DNA of 64,000 nt from Borreliella bissettiae DN127. GTDB taxonomy: Bacteria; Spirochaetota; Spirochaetia; Borreliales; Borreliaceae. The position numbers were made by a program, and so were the translations under genes. The DNA lies in the NCBI RefSeq assembly GCF_000222305.1, contig NC_015921.1, positions 62,001 to 126,000 on the forward strand. Reading direction: 5' to 3'. Positions 47,454 to 57,599 of this stretch are shown in pieces. The notes under the pieces were generated by a model. The model searched no databases and was not told the DNA's origin. It saw nothing but the letters and a program-made list of their open reading frames with translations. Each line of letters starts with the position of its first letter. The first letter of the stretch is position 1.

Positions 47454-48821
47454 CTAATACTGATGGTCTTTATTAACAAACTTAGTAATGTGTGGTAAAA
47501 ATAATATATCTGCTCTACCCGTAGGACCATTTCTATGTTTTGCTACAATAACCTTAGTTTCTATTGGCTCTACCTCAGCAGAAGACTCAAATTTAAAATC
47601 CTTATCCCTGTGAAGTAAAATTACAATATCGGCATCTTGCTCCAATGCTCCTGATTCCCTTAGGCTGGCAAGATTAGGTTCGCGCCCCTCTGTATCTCTT
47701 GTGAGCTGAGATAATGCAACAATAGGAATTTCAAGCTCTCTAGCAAGCTCTTTGAGAGATTTACTAATCGAAGCAACTTGTTCATGCCTTGGAAGATTTT
47801 TTGTTTCAAAAGAAATCAAACTGATATAATCAACAAATATTATATCTATACCATAAAATCTCTTAAGTTTTCTAGCTTGAGTTGCTAAAGTTAGCAAACT
47901 AATATTGGGAGTATCTTCAATATAAAGCTCAGAATCACTAATCTCATTTACAATATCATTTAATGATTTTATCTCTTGTCCAGATAAAATGCTATTTTGA
48001 ACTTTAAAGCTATCAATACAAGATTGAGAAGATATTATTCTTTTTATTAAAGCATCTGCTGTCATCTCAAGAGAAAAAAATCCTACTTTTTTCTTTCCTT
48101 CTTTTCTCAATGCTATAGCAGAAGCAATATTTAAAGCAAATGCCGTTTTACCGATGCTAGGACGAGCACCAACTATAATAAAATCACTATTTCTAAATCC
48201 CCCAATAAGAGAGTCGACCTTTCTAAAGCCACTTGGAATGCCAAAATTTGCTTCTTTTTTCTTCATACTGCGCTCATATATCTCATTATGAACACGTTCT
48301 GCAATAACTTTAGCATGATAAAGGTTTTTACTAGAATAATCTAACTCAATTGAAAGAATCTTTTGTTGAGACTCTTCAACAATCTCATTAATAGATTTTG
48401 TAGAATCACTTATATAATCATTAAGTTCTTTAGAAACATTTAAAATACTTCTGCGAACACTCTGCTCTTTTACAATTTTTGCATAAACATTTATAGTTCT
48501 ATCTGTTGGCAAATAAACTGAAAGAGAATCCAAATAATCTGGCAAATTAATTAAATCTTTTTTAATCAAAAGTTGGTTTTTTGAAACGTACTTGGATACT
48601 TCTTCAAAAACAGTAATAGGATCAATATTTTCCCTTTTTTCATAAAGCGAAACCATTGCTTTGAAAATCAACTTGTGAGTTTCATTGTAAAAATCATCAG
48701 CTCTTACATGAAAAGCAATCTGCTCTAATTTATCTGAATTATAAAATATACTAGAAATTACCGCTTTTTCTGCACCATCATTAAAAAGAAGTGCAGAATT
48801 TGAAAAAGCTGCTAAAGCCAC
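47454..48821 (-). CDS. dnaB: Replicative DNA helicase DnaB
   Basis: A 455-residue hexameric helicase that unwinds DNA at the fork. The N-terminal primase-interacting domain ends near 155. The RecA-like domain has Walker A VGARPSIGKTAFALNIA, SLEMTADALIKRI, Walker B IIFVDYISLI, and VALSQLTRD...SLRESGALEQDADIVILLHRD. It starts at GTG 48821 with AAAGGGTG 6 bases upstream. It is the last gene of rpsF-ssb-rpsR-rplI-dnaB, a common bacterial order. Confidence 0.96.
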   Translation of the reverse strand: MALAAFSNSALLFNDGAEKAVISSIFYNSDKLEQIAFHVRADDFYNETHKLIFKAMVSLYEKRENIDPITVFEEVSKYVSKNQLLIKKDLINLPDYLDSLSVYLPTDRTINVYAKIVKEQSVRRSILNVSKELNDYISDSTKSINEIVEESQQKILSIELDYSSKNLYHAKVIAERVHNEIYERSMKKKEANFGIPSGFRKVDSLIGGFRNSDFIIVGARPSIGKTAFALNIASAIALRKEGKKKVGFFSLEMTADALIKRIISSQSCIDSFKVQNSILSGQEIKSLNDIVNEISDSELYIEDTPNISLLTLATQARKLKRFYGIDIIFVDYISLISFETKNLPRHEQVASISKSLKELARELEIPIVALSQLTRDTEGREPNLASLRESGALEQDADIVILLHRDKDFKFESSAEVEPIETKVIVAKHRNGPTGRADILFLPHITKFVNKDHQY

Positions 48822-48845
48822 AAACTACACCCTTTCTTTCCAAAC

Positions 48846-49346
48846 CTACTCATCTGTTTTATTTAACTTTTTATTTAAAGACTTTTCATTCTCTTGCTTT
48901 TTTTCTTTTTTTATCTCTACTTTAATAATAGAACTAATACCCTCATAAAGCTTAATTGTCACATCATAAGTTCCAAAAGCCTTTAAAGTCCCATGATGTA
49001 TATCTATTTTTTTTCTCTCTATATCAAAGCCAAGTTTTAAAAGTTCATCAGCAATATTTAAACTGTTAACACTATGAAACAATTTACCAGAATCATTAGA
49101 TTTCATGAAAAATTCTAATTTAACAAGATCAAGCTTAGATTTCAAATCATTGGCCATTTGCCTTTTGGTTTCTTGCTTTTTTAATATTGATCTTCTTTTT
49201 TGATTAAAAATCTCAATATTATGTTTATTTGAAAAAACTGCAAAACCTTTGGGCAGCAAATAGTTTCTTGCAAATCCATCTCTTACCTCTACAGTATCTC
49301 CTTCTTTTCCAAGATTAATAAAATCTTCCTTTAAAATCACTTTCAT
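48846..49346 (-). CDS. rplI: 50S ribosomal protein L9
   Basis: A 166-residue L9. The N-terminal RNA-binding domain is diagnostic ([36 protein letters not shown]), followed by the long connecting helix and the C-domain. A Lys/Glu-rich extension of about 18 residues ([19 protein letters not shown]) makes it longer than the usual 148. TTTAGGGGTAATT precedes the ATG. It lies between rpsR and dnaB. Confidence 0.96.
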   Translation of the reverse strand: MKVILKEDFINLGKEGDTVEVRDGFARNYLLPKGFAVFSNKHNIEIFNQKRRSILKKQETKRQMANDLKSKLDLVKLEFFMKSNDSGKLFHSVNSLNIADELLKLGFDIERKKIDIHHGTLKAFGTYDVTIKLYEGISSIIKVEIKKEKKQENEKSLNKKLNKTDE

Positions 49347-49362
49347 AATTACCCCTAAATAA

Positions 49363-49653
49363 TTATTTTTTCACAAAAGGCAACAAAGCCATATATCTTG
49401 CCCGTTTAATTTCTAATGCCAAACGCCTTTGATGCTTAGCAGAAGTTCCAGTAATTCTTTTGGGTAAAATTTTACCTTGTTCGGTAATAAACTTTTTAAG
49501 AAAATCAAAATCCTTATAATCAGGATGTTTGCCAGAATCACAAAATTTACATGACTTTCTCTTAAAAAATCTGAAATTTGAATTTTTCTTAAAACCATCC
49601 TGCTGATTTTCAAATCTTGAATCTCTTTGATTTGCATCTCTATCTTTATACAT
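49363..49653 (-). CDS. rpsR: 30S ribosomal protein S18
   Basis: A 96-residue S18. The core is [59 protein letters not shown], with the family's [12 protein letters not shown] signature and the cysteines near the start of the core. I choose ATG 49653, preceded by GGAG, rather than ATG 49668, which lies on the ssb stop (TAATG) without a ribosome site. S18 pairs with S6, encoded two genes upstream. Confidence 0.96.
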   Translation of the reverse strand: MYKDRDANQRDSRFENQQDGFKKNSNFRFFKRKSCKFCDSGKHPDYKDFDFLKKFITEQGKILPKRITGTSAKHQRRLALEIKRARYMALLPFVKK

Positions 49654-49667
49654 AAACTTAAACTCCA

Positions 49668-50117
49668 TTAAAAAGGTATATCTTCGTTAAATTTATCATC
49701 AACAATATCAATATCCTTAACTACATCTTCTTTTTTATGATTTGTCAAACTATTAATATCTGAATCTTGCATTTGCACAATATTAGAACCTGAACTAAAC
49801 ATTTGCAAATTATCTACAAATATATTTACTTTACTTCTCTTATCACCAGTATTCCTATCTTGCCAGCTTTCATATTTAAGAGATCCACTTACCACAACTT
49901 GTTTGCCCTTTTTCAAATAATCGTTGAGACTTTCGGCTCTTTTTGAAAAAATAACACAATCAAAATATTGTGGATAATCAATCCATTCATCATTTTTCTT
50001 CATTCTTCTATTATTAGCTACAGAAAACCTAAGAACAGCCATGCCACTTTCTGTATAAGAAAGCTCAGAATCTTTCGTAAGCCTACCAGACAATACCAAT
50101 GAATTAATATCAGCCAC
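49668..50117 (-). CDS. ssb: Single-stranded DNA-binding protein
   Basis: A 149-residue SSB. The OB fold ([33 protein letters not shown], then [44 protein letters not shown]) takes up the first 105 residues. A short acidic linker leads to the C-terminal tip NEDIPF, the peptide by which SSB recruits repair and replication proteins. GTG start at 50117 after AGAGGG. It sits between rpsF and rpsR. Confidence 0.96.
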   Translation of the reverse strand: MADINSLVLSGRLTKDSELSYTESGMAVLRFSVANNRRMKKNDEWIDYPQYFDCVIFSKRAESLNDYLKKGKQVVVSGSLKYESWQDRNTGDKRSKVNIFVDNLQMFSSGSNIVQMQDSDINSLTNHKKEDVVKDIDIVDDKFNEDIPF

Positions 50118-50131
50118 TCTTTAAAACCCTC

Positions 50132-50551
50132 TTATTTTTCTTGAACATCTGTACTTTCAGAACCTGTTGTTGTTTCAACTTTAGAGGCGCCTTTAAGGCT
50201 ATCTTTGTCAACATTATCTCTAAATTCTCTAAAATTTCTTCTTTTGATTTTTTTAGTATTAATCTTTCTAACTATTTTAACCAAAATCATATACCTAAGC
50301 AAATTTTTAATTAACTTAAGCTTTGATTCAAGTTCTTTTAAGTTATTACATTCCATATTAAATTCTATTATTTCATAACGACCTCTAGCCTGCTTTTTAA
50401 TGGGATATTCTAAGGCTCTCTCTCCAATAAAATTGCTAACAATCTCGGTTGCACCAAAAAATTCTAAAGATTTTTTAACCTCTTCTAAAGAACCTTTATA
50501 TTCAATTTCTTCACTTTTAAACAAAAAACATGCCTCATATCTTTTAATCAT
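50132..50551 (-). CDS. rpsF: 30S ribosomal protein S6
   Basis: A 139-residue S6. The first 95 residues match the family (YEACFLFKSEE, ERALEYPIKKQARGRYEIIEFNME, LLRYMILVK). A basic then acidic tail of about 40 residues extends beyond the usual length. AAGGAG precedes the ATG by 8 bases. First gene of the rpsF-ssb-rpsR-rplI-dnaB operon, with a strong promoter at 50610-50638. Confidence 0.95.
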   Translation of the reverse strand: MIKRYEACFLFKSEEIEYKGSLEEVKKSLEFFGATEIVSNFIGERALEYPIKKQARGRYEIIEFNMECNNLKELESKLKLIKNLLRYMILVKIVRKINTKKIKRRNFREFRDNVDKDSLKGASKVETTTGSESTDVQEK

Positions 50552-50609
50552 TACTAAAACTCCTTATGGTCTATCGCATTGCAAAATATGCAACAAAGGC
50601 TACTTAGTT

Positions 50610-50638
50610 AGTATATAAAAGAGACCAATTTTTTTCAA
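50610..50638 (-). promoter_or_regulatory. rpsF operon promoter
   Basis: On the minus strand TTGAAA (50633-50638) and TATACT (50610-50615) with exactly 17 bases between: the best sigma-70-type promoter in the window. Transcription would begin about 50603, giving a leader of roughly 50 bases. The leader includes a TTGCA / TGCAA inverted repeat near 50579-50596, possibly a small hairpin. Confidence 0.75.
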
Positions 50639-50689
50639 CAATAAAAACTTTTTATAACACAAAAGGTAACTAAAAAATAATCTTAATTC

Positions 50690-52384
50690 TTAATCTTCTT
50701 CTAATTCGCTAATCTTATAAGTTTTTCCCGATTTGCCTTGCTTTTCAAGTTTTTTGTCTTCTTTCATTTCAATATAAGTCTTAAAGCCTTTTTTTACATT
50801 ATCAACTGCAACCATAACACTGGCTTCAAAAAGACTCTTTGGAGAATAAGTATCAATAGCCTTTTTAATATAATAAACATTAGTTCCGTAAAAAAGCTGT
50901 ACCCTGCCATTAACAAGCGCTACCTTAAGAACTCCAGCCTCTTTAAGTAAATCATCATCAACAAGCTCAGTATTAACAACATCTACATGCAATCTTGTAG
51001 AACAAACATCAAGCTTTGTAATATTATCAAATCCCCCAAGACCCTGAATTAAAAGATGAGCAATCCCAAGGCTCTCTAGCTTGCCTTCTTGTCCTTCAAA
51101 AAATGGATCGTCTGTAACAAATATCTGAAAATCAAAATATCTATAAAGCCAACTAAAAGTAAAATAATAAAGAGCAAAAAATATTACCCCTAAAGGCACT
51201 ATACTAATCCAATTTGTCTTAGAATTTCCTTGAAGTATTCCAAACATAAAAAAATCAAAAAATCCAGTAGAAAAGGTATTGCCAATAGTAACATCAAAAA
51301 AATTAGCAAGCAACAATGCAAAACCCGAATAAGCAGCATGAACAAAATAAAGCAAAGGCGCTGTAAAAATAAATAAAAATTCTAAAGGCTCAGTTATTCC
51401 TGTTAAAAAAGCTGTCAAAGCCCCAGACAAAAGAAGCGCTGAAACCTTATTTTTATCTTCATGAACAATGCCCTTGTAAACCCCTAATGCTGCTCCAGGC
51501 AGTCCAAACATAATAGAGAGATAAAATCCACTGCTAATCTTGGCAAAACCTGATGAAAATTTAACAAGTGATGGGTCTAACAACTGCTCATAAAATATAT
51601 TCTTAAGACCCCTAACAGTATTGCCATTAACTATCTCTACTCCCCCCAAAGAAGTAAAATCAAAAGGAAAAGATAAAATAGAATGCAATCCCAAAGGCAA
51701 TAAAAGCCTATTTAAAAATCCATAAAGAAAACTGCCAAAATATTCAAACTTAAAAACAAACACACCTAAAGATGCAATCAACTTGTCAAAACTTGACCAA
51801 ATCAAACAAAAAAATATCGCCAAAACAACACAAAAAGGCAATATTATTACTATAGGCACAAAATGGCACTCTGAAAAAAAAATAAAAGGCTTGGGCAGCT
51901 TCATATTATAAAATTTGTTATGCAAATAGCCAGCTACAAGGCCTACCGCCAAAGAACCTGCAATTCCCGTATTTAAAGTTTGAACACCCAAAAAATTTAT
52001 ACGCCCCACAGAAGACATTGCCTCTGCTTCAACAAGTCCTGAGAAAGTCTCAATAAAATAATTTTCAGTAATATTAAATGTTAAATAACCAATAAGACCC
52101 CCCAAAGCCGCTGTTCCCTGCCCCATTCTTGCAACTCCAATAGAAATTCCAATAGAAAAAATTAAAGGCATATTGAAAAGAATAGCATTGCCTATAGCCT
52201 TCATTAAACCTAAAACATCTTGAATAAAAATCTTATCAACATAAACAATACTAGAAGAATTTGAAAATACAGATCCAATACCAATCAATATACATGAAAC
52301 TGGTAAAATAGAAATAGGCACTCTCAGTGCTTTAGAAAATTTTTGCAAACTTGAAAAGTTAATTATTTTAATAAAATTAATCAT
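50690..52384 (-). CDS. malX: PTS permease, glucose/maltose-family EIICB
   Basis: A 564-residue sugar permease of the phosphotransferase system. The N-terminal EIIC domain (about 1-420) has ten or so membrane helices and the family's AALGGLIGYL and TGITEPLEFLFIF motifs. The C-terminal EIIB domain has the phosphoryl-accepting cysteine in LGGFDNITKLDVCSTRLHV. There is no EIIA domain, so a separate EIIA must donate phosphate. I start at ATG 52384 with GGAGAGG 6 bases upstream, not at the TTG 52414 further out. The true sugar (glucose, maltose or other) is not fixed by sequence. Confidence 0.9.
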   Translation of the reverse strand: MINFIKIINFSSLQKFSKALRVPISILPVSCILIGIGSVFSNSSSIVYVDKIFIQDVLGLMKAIGNAILFNMPLIFSIGISIGVARMGQGTAALGGLIGYLTFNITENYFIETFSGLVEAEAMSSVGRINFLGVQTLNTGIAGSLAVGLVAGYLHNKFYNMKLPKPFIFFSECHFVPIVIILPFCVVLAIFFCLIWSSFDKLIASLGVFVFKFEYFGSFLYGFLNRLLLPLGLHSILSFPFDFTSLGGVEIVNGNTVRGLKNIFYEQLLDPSLVKFSSGFAKISSGFYLSIMFGLPGAALGVYKGIVHEDKNKVSALLLSGALTAFLTGITEPLEFLFIFTAPLLYFVHAAYSGFALLLANFFDVTIGNTFSTGFFDFFMFGILQGNSKTNWISIVPLGVIFFALYYFTFSWLYRYFDFQIFVTDDPFFEGQEGKLESLGIAHLLIQGLGGFDNITKLDVCSTRLHVDVVNTELVDDDLLKEAGVLKVALVNGRVQLFYGTNVYYIKKAIDTYSPKSLFEASVMVAVDNVKKGFKTYIEMKEDKKLEKQGKSGKTYKISELEED

Positions 52385-52524
52385 GCTAAGCCTCTCCAAT
52401 GCTAATTTCAGCAAACACTATTTATTATAAAGCTTTTTTTGCAAAAAAAAACCTACTTATCAAACAAGCCTAATAATAAGATTAGATAAATCAAATAAGA
52501 TTTAATTTTGATCTTGTGAAAAAC

Positions 52525-52552
52525 TTACAATTAAAGTAATGTATTATATATT
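52525..52552 (+). promoter_or_regulatory. Candidate promoter of the hemolysin III gene
   Basis: TTACAA (52525-52530) and TATATT (52547-52552) are 16 bases apart, 34 bases before the GTG at 52587. The 202-base gap between malX and this gene otherwise holds only A/T-rich sequence; a TATAAT at 52424-52429 (minus) is the likely malX -10. Confidence 0.4.
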
Positions 52553-52586
52553 TTTTATAAATAAATGATAAAACGAAGGTGAAGTT

Positions 52587-53288
52587 GTGTCTAGAGAAAA
52601 TAAACTTAAAAATTACTCGTTAAGCGATGTTAATACAAGCAAAATACCAAAAAATGAACTTTTTAGTTCAATATCGCATCTTTTTGGAATTATCTTGTCT
52701 ATTATTGGAACAACAATTCTTGTTACAATATCTACTCTTAAGAAAAAAGATTTACATGCACTTGTATTTTTTATTTACGGATTTTCAATGACCCTATTAT
52801 ATGTAATGAGCACTCTTTACCACATATTTCCAAAAGGAAGTAAAATAAAACAAATATTTAGAAAATTTGATCATATTTCTATATTTATCCTAATAGCAGG
52901 AACATATACTCCTGCATGTGCGATTCTTGTACCAAACAAATCAGGAATAATAATCTTATGTATAGTGTGGAGTATGGCTATAATTGGAATCATTTTTAAA
53001 GCAATATTTACAAATAGCCCTGGATGGTTTAATGGATCTATATTTATAATCATGGGGTGGATCATCCTTTTTAAAATTAAACCCATTTACAAGGCCCTTA
53101 ATGGAAAAGGATTTTTTTGGCTAGTTTTTGGTGGAATAGTATATACAATAGGCGGAATAGTATACGCATTAAGTAAAAAATTCAATCCAACAATTAACAT
53201 GAAAATGCATGATGTATTTCATATATTAATAATAATCGCATCAGCATCTCACTTTTGGCTTATGCTAAAATATATTTCTAATTTTTAA
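52587..53288 (+). CDS. Hemolysin III / PAQR family membrane protein
   Basis: A 233-residue seven-helix protein. Family signatures: [17 protein letters not shown] at the first helix, [38 protein letters not shown] in the middle, and [20 protein letters not shown] at the end. The conserved His and Asp residues form the metal site of the PAQR/CREST superfamily. Members are called hemolysin III or YplQ; whether it lyses cells or modifies lipids is unknown. It starts at GTG 52587 after GAAGGTGA. Confidence 0.9.
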   Translation: MSRENKLKNYSLSDVNTSKIPKNELFSSISHLFGIILSIIGTTILVTISTLKKKDLHALVFFIYGFSMTLLYVMSTLYHIFPKGSKIKQIFRKFDHISIFILIAGTYTPACAILVPNKSGIIILCIVWSMAIIGIIFKAIFTNSPGWFNGSIFIIMGWIILFKIKPIYKALNGKGFFWLVFGGIVYTIGGIVYALSKKFNPTINMKMHDVFHILIIIASASHFWLMLKYISNF

Positions 53289-53289
53289 T

Positions 53290-53309
53290 TAATATATTAA
53301 AATATATTA
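53290..53309. terminator. A/T-only inverted repeat between convergent genes
   Basis: TAATATATT and AATATATTA (9 pairs, 2-base loop) fill the gap between the hemolysin III stop and the rseP stop, overlapping the rseP stop codon. It has no G/C pairs and only short A/T tails, so termination would be weak. In this base composition a chance repeat is possible. Confidence 0.25.
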
Positions 53310-54595
53310 AAAAGATCTTTCAAATCGTTAAAAAGACCCAAGCCAAAAAGAAATAGCCCCAAAAAAATACCAAAGCTATAAAAAGAATAAATGGTTTTTG
53401 CCTTAAATCTTTTTCCACGTAAAAGCTCAACAAAGCTGATAAAAATTTGTCCCCCGTCAAAAATAGGTATTACAATAAAAAACAGATTCATGCCAGCAAG
53501 AATTAAGCTCAAGAAAGAAATGCTATTGATCCAATACAATAGTCCTAAAGAATAAGATGAAGAGAGAATGCCTACAATTCCAACAGGGCCTGATATACTC
53601 TTAGAGGTATTTAAAAAATTTGTTATTAATAAAAAAATAGAATACAAAATGTCTTGCAAAGCATTTACAACCTTAAAAAAAGAATTTTTAATGGCACTTG
53701 AAATATTTTCTACTTTAACTATCCTTTTTAAAGGTGGTGAAAAATATATGCCAATCATCTTATTTTTATCATGAAATACTAATTTTGAAGAAAAAATCTC
53801 TCCATTTCTAGAAAACTTAATCTCCACAGCATCCGAATTTAAATTCTTAAGAAGATCATCTAAATCTATTTTATTTTTCAAAAGAATATTATCAATGCTA
53901 ATTATTTCGTCACCAGACTTCATTCCCGCAATCTTAGCGGGCGAATTTAAAACCACATCTGATATCACAAGATCAACCCAAGGGCCAATTTCTTTTAAAA
54001 AATCTTGCAAACCAACAGTCTCTTTAAAAGTAATATTTTCTTTTTCCCTTAAAACATTAAATGTAACTGTAGATTTTTCCTCAGGAATAACTTTTCTTAA
54101 ATCAGAAAAATATTCGATTTTTTTATTATTAACCTTTAATATAACATCACCGTCTCTAAATTTATCTTTTAAAAAAGAATCTTTATTTAAAACACTAACC
54201 CTTGAAGAATAATCAAAATATATAACGCCCGCCATACTGATGAAAATGAAAACAACAAATGAAAAAATCAAATTAAATAAAGGGCCTGCAAAATATATTA
54301 AAATTTTTTTAAAATGTGAAATTCCAAATAAAGAATCTTTATCTGCTTTTAATTCTTTATTTGCTTTAAGTTCCTTTTCTAAGTGATCAAATCCCTTAAG
54401 TTTACAATATCCTCCTAGAAGAATTGGAGAAAGTCTATACTCAGTATTATTAATTTTAAACTTTAATATGCTGGGGCCTATACCCACAGAAAAAACTTCA
54501 ACCTTAACTTTGAAAAGTTTGGCAAATAAAAAGTGCCCTAGTTCATGAATAAATATTATAAAACTAAGAGCCAGCACACTAAAAAGAATATACAT
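53297..54595 (-). CDS. rseP: Site-2 intramembrane zinc metalloprotease RseP
   Basis: A 432-residue protease cutting within membranes. The zinc site is HELGHFLFAKLF near the N-terminus (HExxH), and the third ligand region is NLFFIVIPIFDGGQI near the C-terminus. Two PDZ-like segments lie between (LKDKFRDGDVILKVNNKKI and GMKSGDEIISIDNILL). I know of no anti-sigma/sigma-E pair in Borrelia, so its substrates may be signal-peptide remnants. GGAGGG precedes the ATG. It lies downstream of cdsA, the widespread uppS-cdsA-rseP order. Confidence 0.94.
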   Translation of the reverse strand: MYILFSVLALSFIIFIHELGHFLFAKLFKVKVEVFSVGIGPSILKFKINNTEYRLSPILLGGYCKLKGFDHLEKELKANKELKADKDSLFGISHFKKILIYFAGPLFNLIFSFVVFIFISMAGVIYFDYSSRVSVLNKDSFLKDKFRDGDVILKVNNKKIEYFSDLRKVIPEEKSTVTFNVLREKENITFKETVGLQDFLKEIGPWVDLVISDVVLNSPAKIAGMKSGDEIISIDNILLKNKIDLDDLLKNLNSDAVEIKFSRNGEIFSSKLVFHDKNKMIGIYFSPPLKRIVKVENISSAIKNSFFKVVNALQDILYSIFLLITNFLNTSKSISGPVGIVGILSSSYSLGLLYWINSISFLSLILAGMNLFFIVIPIFDGGQIFISFVELLRGKRFKAKTIYSFYSFGIFLGLFLFGLGLFNDLKDLFNIF

Positions 54596-54614
54596 AAATT
54601 CCCTCCAAAAATCA

Positions 54615-55463
54615 CTAAGATAAGTATAAATAAAATATCGGGCCTGTCAAAAGAAAAGAGTCAATAGAATCAAGAGCCCCACCTCTACCAGGAACAATTT
54701 TCCCAGAATCTTTTACTCCAGCACTTCGTTTTAATCCCGATTCAAACAAGTCGCCAATAATGGTAAAAACTCCAATCAAAATGCCCAAAATAATAGATTC
54801 TCCATAGCTTAAATTTATTAATCTAAAAACCACTGCAAATATAGCAGTAAACACAGAAAACAAAATGCCCCCCAAAAACCCCATTAATGTCTTATTTGGG
54901 CTAATAATAGTAGGACGATAACTGTTTTTCCCTAAAAAATAACCAAAAAGATATGCAAAAGTATCATTTCCACTTACCATAGCAAAAAGTATTAACATTA
55001 AAAATGGCGCCTTAGGTAAAGTTGTAATAGAAACTGTAAAAGACATTAATGCACCGGGATATATAAGTATAAAAAGTATTGACGATGCTTGAGACAAAAA
55101 ATTTCCAATCTCATGTTCTTTAATAAACACCAAATTAACAATCCAATTGCTAAAAACTAAAGCTATAACCAAGTAATATATTAAATTCATACCTAAATAA
55201 AAAACATTAAAATGAATATACGTTAAAATTGGGGGAACAAACCCCAAAAAAAAAGATAATATGCTCGAAAGTCCTGACGATTTGAATTTTAATTTTAATA
55301 AATCATTAACTTCTTTTGCCGCAAAACCACTAAATATAAAAATTAAAATATTAAGGAACAAATAATTTTTAAAATCAAAAAATATTAAAAATAAAATCAA
55401 AGGAACAAAAAATAGAAATGTTCCCAACCTTGCAAAAAAAGCAAATCTATTAATCTTACTCAA
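54615..55463 (-). CDS. cdsA: Phosphatidate cytidylyltransferase
   Basis: A 282-residue membrane enzyme making CDP-diacylglycerol from phosphatidate and CTP, the entry to phospholipid synthesis. Eight or so helices. The CdsA signature is at the end: GDLFESGLKRSAGVKDSGKIVPGRGGALDSIDSFL. I start at TTG 55463 (MSKINRFAFFARLG), 7 bases after GGGAGA, which follows the uppS stop; the longer frame to 55553 lies inside uppS and adds 30 residues with no membrane or catalytic part. Cotranscribed with uppS and rseP. Confidence 0.93.
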   Translation of the reverse strand: MSKINRFAFFARLGTFLFFVPLILFLIFFDFKNYLFLNILIFIFSGFAAKEVNDLLKLKFKSSGLSSILSFFLGFVPPILTYIHFNVFYLGMNLIYYLVIALVFSNWIVNLVFIKEHEIGNFLSQASSILFILIYPGALMSFTVSITTLPKAPFLMLILFAMVSGNDTFAYLFGYFLGKNSYRPTIISPNKTLMGFLGGILFSVFTAIFAVVFRLINLSYGESIILGILIGVFTIIGDLFESGLKRSAGVKDSGKIVPGRGGALDSIDSFLLTGPIFYLYLS

Positions 55464-55467
55464 TAAA

Positions 55468-56160
55468 TCATCTCCCAAAATTTCTTTTTCTAAATTGGAA
55501 ATATTCCAAATCCTTACTATATCTATTGTCATAATATTCAGGCCACAAAACATTTGAAAAAATCAATTCAGAATAAGCAATCCTCCATAAGAAAAAATTA
55601 CTTATTCTAATATTTCCACCTGTACGTATTAAAAGATCAAGATCGGGAAGCTCTGGATTGTCCAAAAAACTGGAAAAAGTATTTTCATTTAAAGAATCTA
55701 AATCAAAATCACTTGAAACAAATTTTTTAACAGCTCTAAGTATTTCATTACGACCCCCATAATTGATTGCCAAATTTAAAATAAGGTTATTGAAATTTTT
55801 AGAAAAGCTAATAGAATCTTTTATAGAACTTTTTACTTCCTCGCTTAAAGACTCAACATCTCCTGAAACTATTATTTTTATTCCATTTTTTTTGTAAAAA
55901 TCAAATTCAGCTCTCAAGTAGTTAGCAATTAAAAACATCAATTTTTCTATCTCGCAAGCATCCCTTTTCCAATTCTCAGTAGAAAATACATAAAAGGATA
56001 AATGCTTAATGCCTATCCTTAAAGAATGCTTAACTATTTCTTTTGCTCTTTTTAGACCCTCTTTATAACCCTCCAAAGAAGGCAATCCTTTACTTAAAGC
56101 CCACCTTCTATTGCCATCCATAATGATTCCAACATGACTTGGAAGAGAACCTTTATTCAT
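55468..56160 (-). CDS. uppS: Undecaprenyl diphosphate synthase
   Basis: A 230-residue cis-prenyltransferase making the C55 lipid carrier for cell-wall building. Motifs: [12 protein letters not shown] with the catalytic Asp15, [22 protein letters not shown], and [24 protein letters not shown]. It begins 4 bases after the frr stop with GGAAG upstream. It takes isoprenoid precursors from the mevalonate route that begins with the thiolase at 44752. Confidence 0.95.
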   Translation of the reverse strand: MNKGSLPSHVGIIMDGNRRWALSKGLPSLEGYKEGLKRAKEIVKHSLRIGIKHLSFYVFSTENWKRDACEIEKLMFLIANYLRAEFDFYKKNGIKIIVSGDVESLSEEVKSSIKDSISFSKNFNNLILNLAINYGGRNEILRAVKKFVSSDFDLDSLNENTFSSFLDNPELPDLDLLIRTGGNIRISNFFLWRIAYSELIFSNVLWPEYYDNRYSKDLEYFQFRKRNFGR

Positions 56161-56164
56161 GGAT

Positions 56165-56719
56165 TCAAGCTTCCATTATTTCTTGAATTTTAGATTCTAA
56201 AATAGAATCTATCTTTTTAATATAAATATCTGTAGATTTCTGAATATCATCTAAAATTCTTTTTAAACTGTCCTCTGTAATTTCCGATTCTTTTTCTTGC
56301 TTTTTAACCTTATTGTTTAAATCCTGTCGTATATTTCTAGTTGAAATTTTATGCTCTTCTGCTATTTTTTTAGCATGCTTTACAATCTCTTGCCGCCTTT
56401 CACTAGTTAAAGTTGGAACTTTAATTCTAATAACTGAGCCATCACTTGAGGGATTCATAGAAAGATCAGAATTAAGTATAGCTTGCTCTATTTTATTTAA
56501 AATACTTTTATCCCAAGGTTGAATAACAACAAGCCTTGCTTCAGGAATTCTAATACTTGACACCTGAGTTATAGGTGTTCTTTGGCCATGGTATTGAATA
56601 AAAATTTTATCAAAAATATTACTACTAATTCTACCTGTTCTTAACGTTTTATATTCATTATCAAGTGATAAAAGAACTTTGCTCATCTTTTCATCTAGAA
56701 AAGCCTTATAATCTTCCAT
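56165..56719 (-). CDS. frr: Ribosome recycling factor
   Basis: A 184-residue RRF that splits post-termination ribosomes with EF-G. The tRNA-like shape is encoded by the helical ends and the middle beta domain ([29 protein letters not shown], then [29 protein letters not shown]). LRTGRIS near residue 26 is conserved. AAGGAG precedes the ATG. It lies between tsf and uppS, the standard rpsB-tsf-frr-uppS order (pyrH is absent from the string). Confidence 0.96.
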   Translation of the reverse strand: MEDYKAFLDEKMSKVLLSLDNEYKTLRTGRISSNIFDKIFIQYHGQRTPITQVSSIRIPEARLVVIQPWDKSILNKIEQAILNSDLSMNPSSDGSVIRIKVPTLTSERRQEIVKHAKKIAEEHKISTRNIRQDLNNKVKKQEKESEITEDSLKRILDDIQKSTDIYIKKIDSILESKIQEIMEA

Positions 56720-56756
56720 ATAAACTACTCCTTGCCGATAAAAAGCAGTACATTAT

Positions 56757-57596
56757 CTACCCTATTCTTAAATACTTAAACTCAACTATTTCTATCTTGC
56801 TTGAAATTGATTTTGAAATCTCTTCAAGCATTTCCTTTACAGTAATTTTATCATTCTTTACAAAACTTTGTTCAAGAAGAGAAATCTCAGCAAGATGTTT
56901 TTTAATTTTTCCTGCAACTATACCTTTGACTATACTTTCTGGCTTACCACTAAATTCTAATTGTTTGGTAAATATCTCTTCTTGCTCTTTAATATAATTT
57001 GGACAAACATCATCATTTCTCAAATAAACAGGAGCAAAAGCGGCCACATGCAAAGTCAAATCCATGGCAAAATTTTGAAACATTTTATCTTCGGTTTTAG
57101 AAAAATCATCTACTTTTAATTTAACTAACACACCAATCTTGGATTGTTCACCATGCAAATAAATTTTTACAAATTCATTAGATTGAATTTCGGTAATAAA
57201 AATTTTTTTAACCTGAATATTTTCTTTTATTGTAGCTGCTAAATTTTTAAGCTCTAACTCTTGAGAAGTAGTTAAAGAATCTCTTCCGCTTTCTACCAAT
57301 TCCTTAATCAAAGAATTTCCAAAATTAACAAAATTATGATTTAAAGCAACAAAGTCTGTTTCACAAGAAACAAGTAAAAGCCCAGCATGAATATTATTTG
57401 AATATGAGAATACTCTGCCTTCTTTTGCATCTCGATCAAGTCTTTTCTCAGCAGATGCAATTCCCATTTCCCTAAGTTTCTTTTTAGCCAATTCAAAGTC
57501 TCCACCAGCAGCAGACAAAGCTTTTTTACAATCTCCAAAACCGGCATTGGTTTCTTCTCGAAGTTTTTTTACATCTTGAGGACTAATAATGCTCAT
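56757..57596 (-). CDS. tsf: Elongation factor Ts
   Basis: A 279-residue nucleotide-exchange factor for EF-Tu. The N-terminal UBA-like domain is typical ([44 protein letters not shown]), and the EF-Tu contact CETDFVALN is present. Two core subdomains follow ([11 protein letters not shown]). GGGGGAGAGTAATTT leads to the ATG, 3 bases after rpsB. Confidence 0.96.
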   Translation of the reverse strand: MSIISPQDVKKLREETNAGFGDCKKALSAAGGDFELAKKKLREMGIASAEKRLDRDAKEGRVFSYSNNIHAGLLLVSCETDFVALNHNFVNFGNSLIKELVESGRDSLTTSQELELKNLAATIKENIQVKKIFITEIQSNEFVKIYLHGEQSKIGVLVKLKVDDFSKTEDKMFQNFAMDLTLHVAAFAPVYLRNDDVCPNYIKEQEEIFTKQLEFSGKPESIVKGIVAGKIKKHLAEISLLEQSFVKNDKITVKEMLEEISKSISSKIEIVEFKYLRIG

Positions 57597-57599
57597 AAA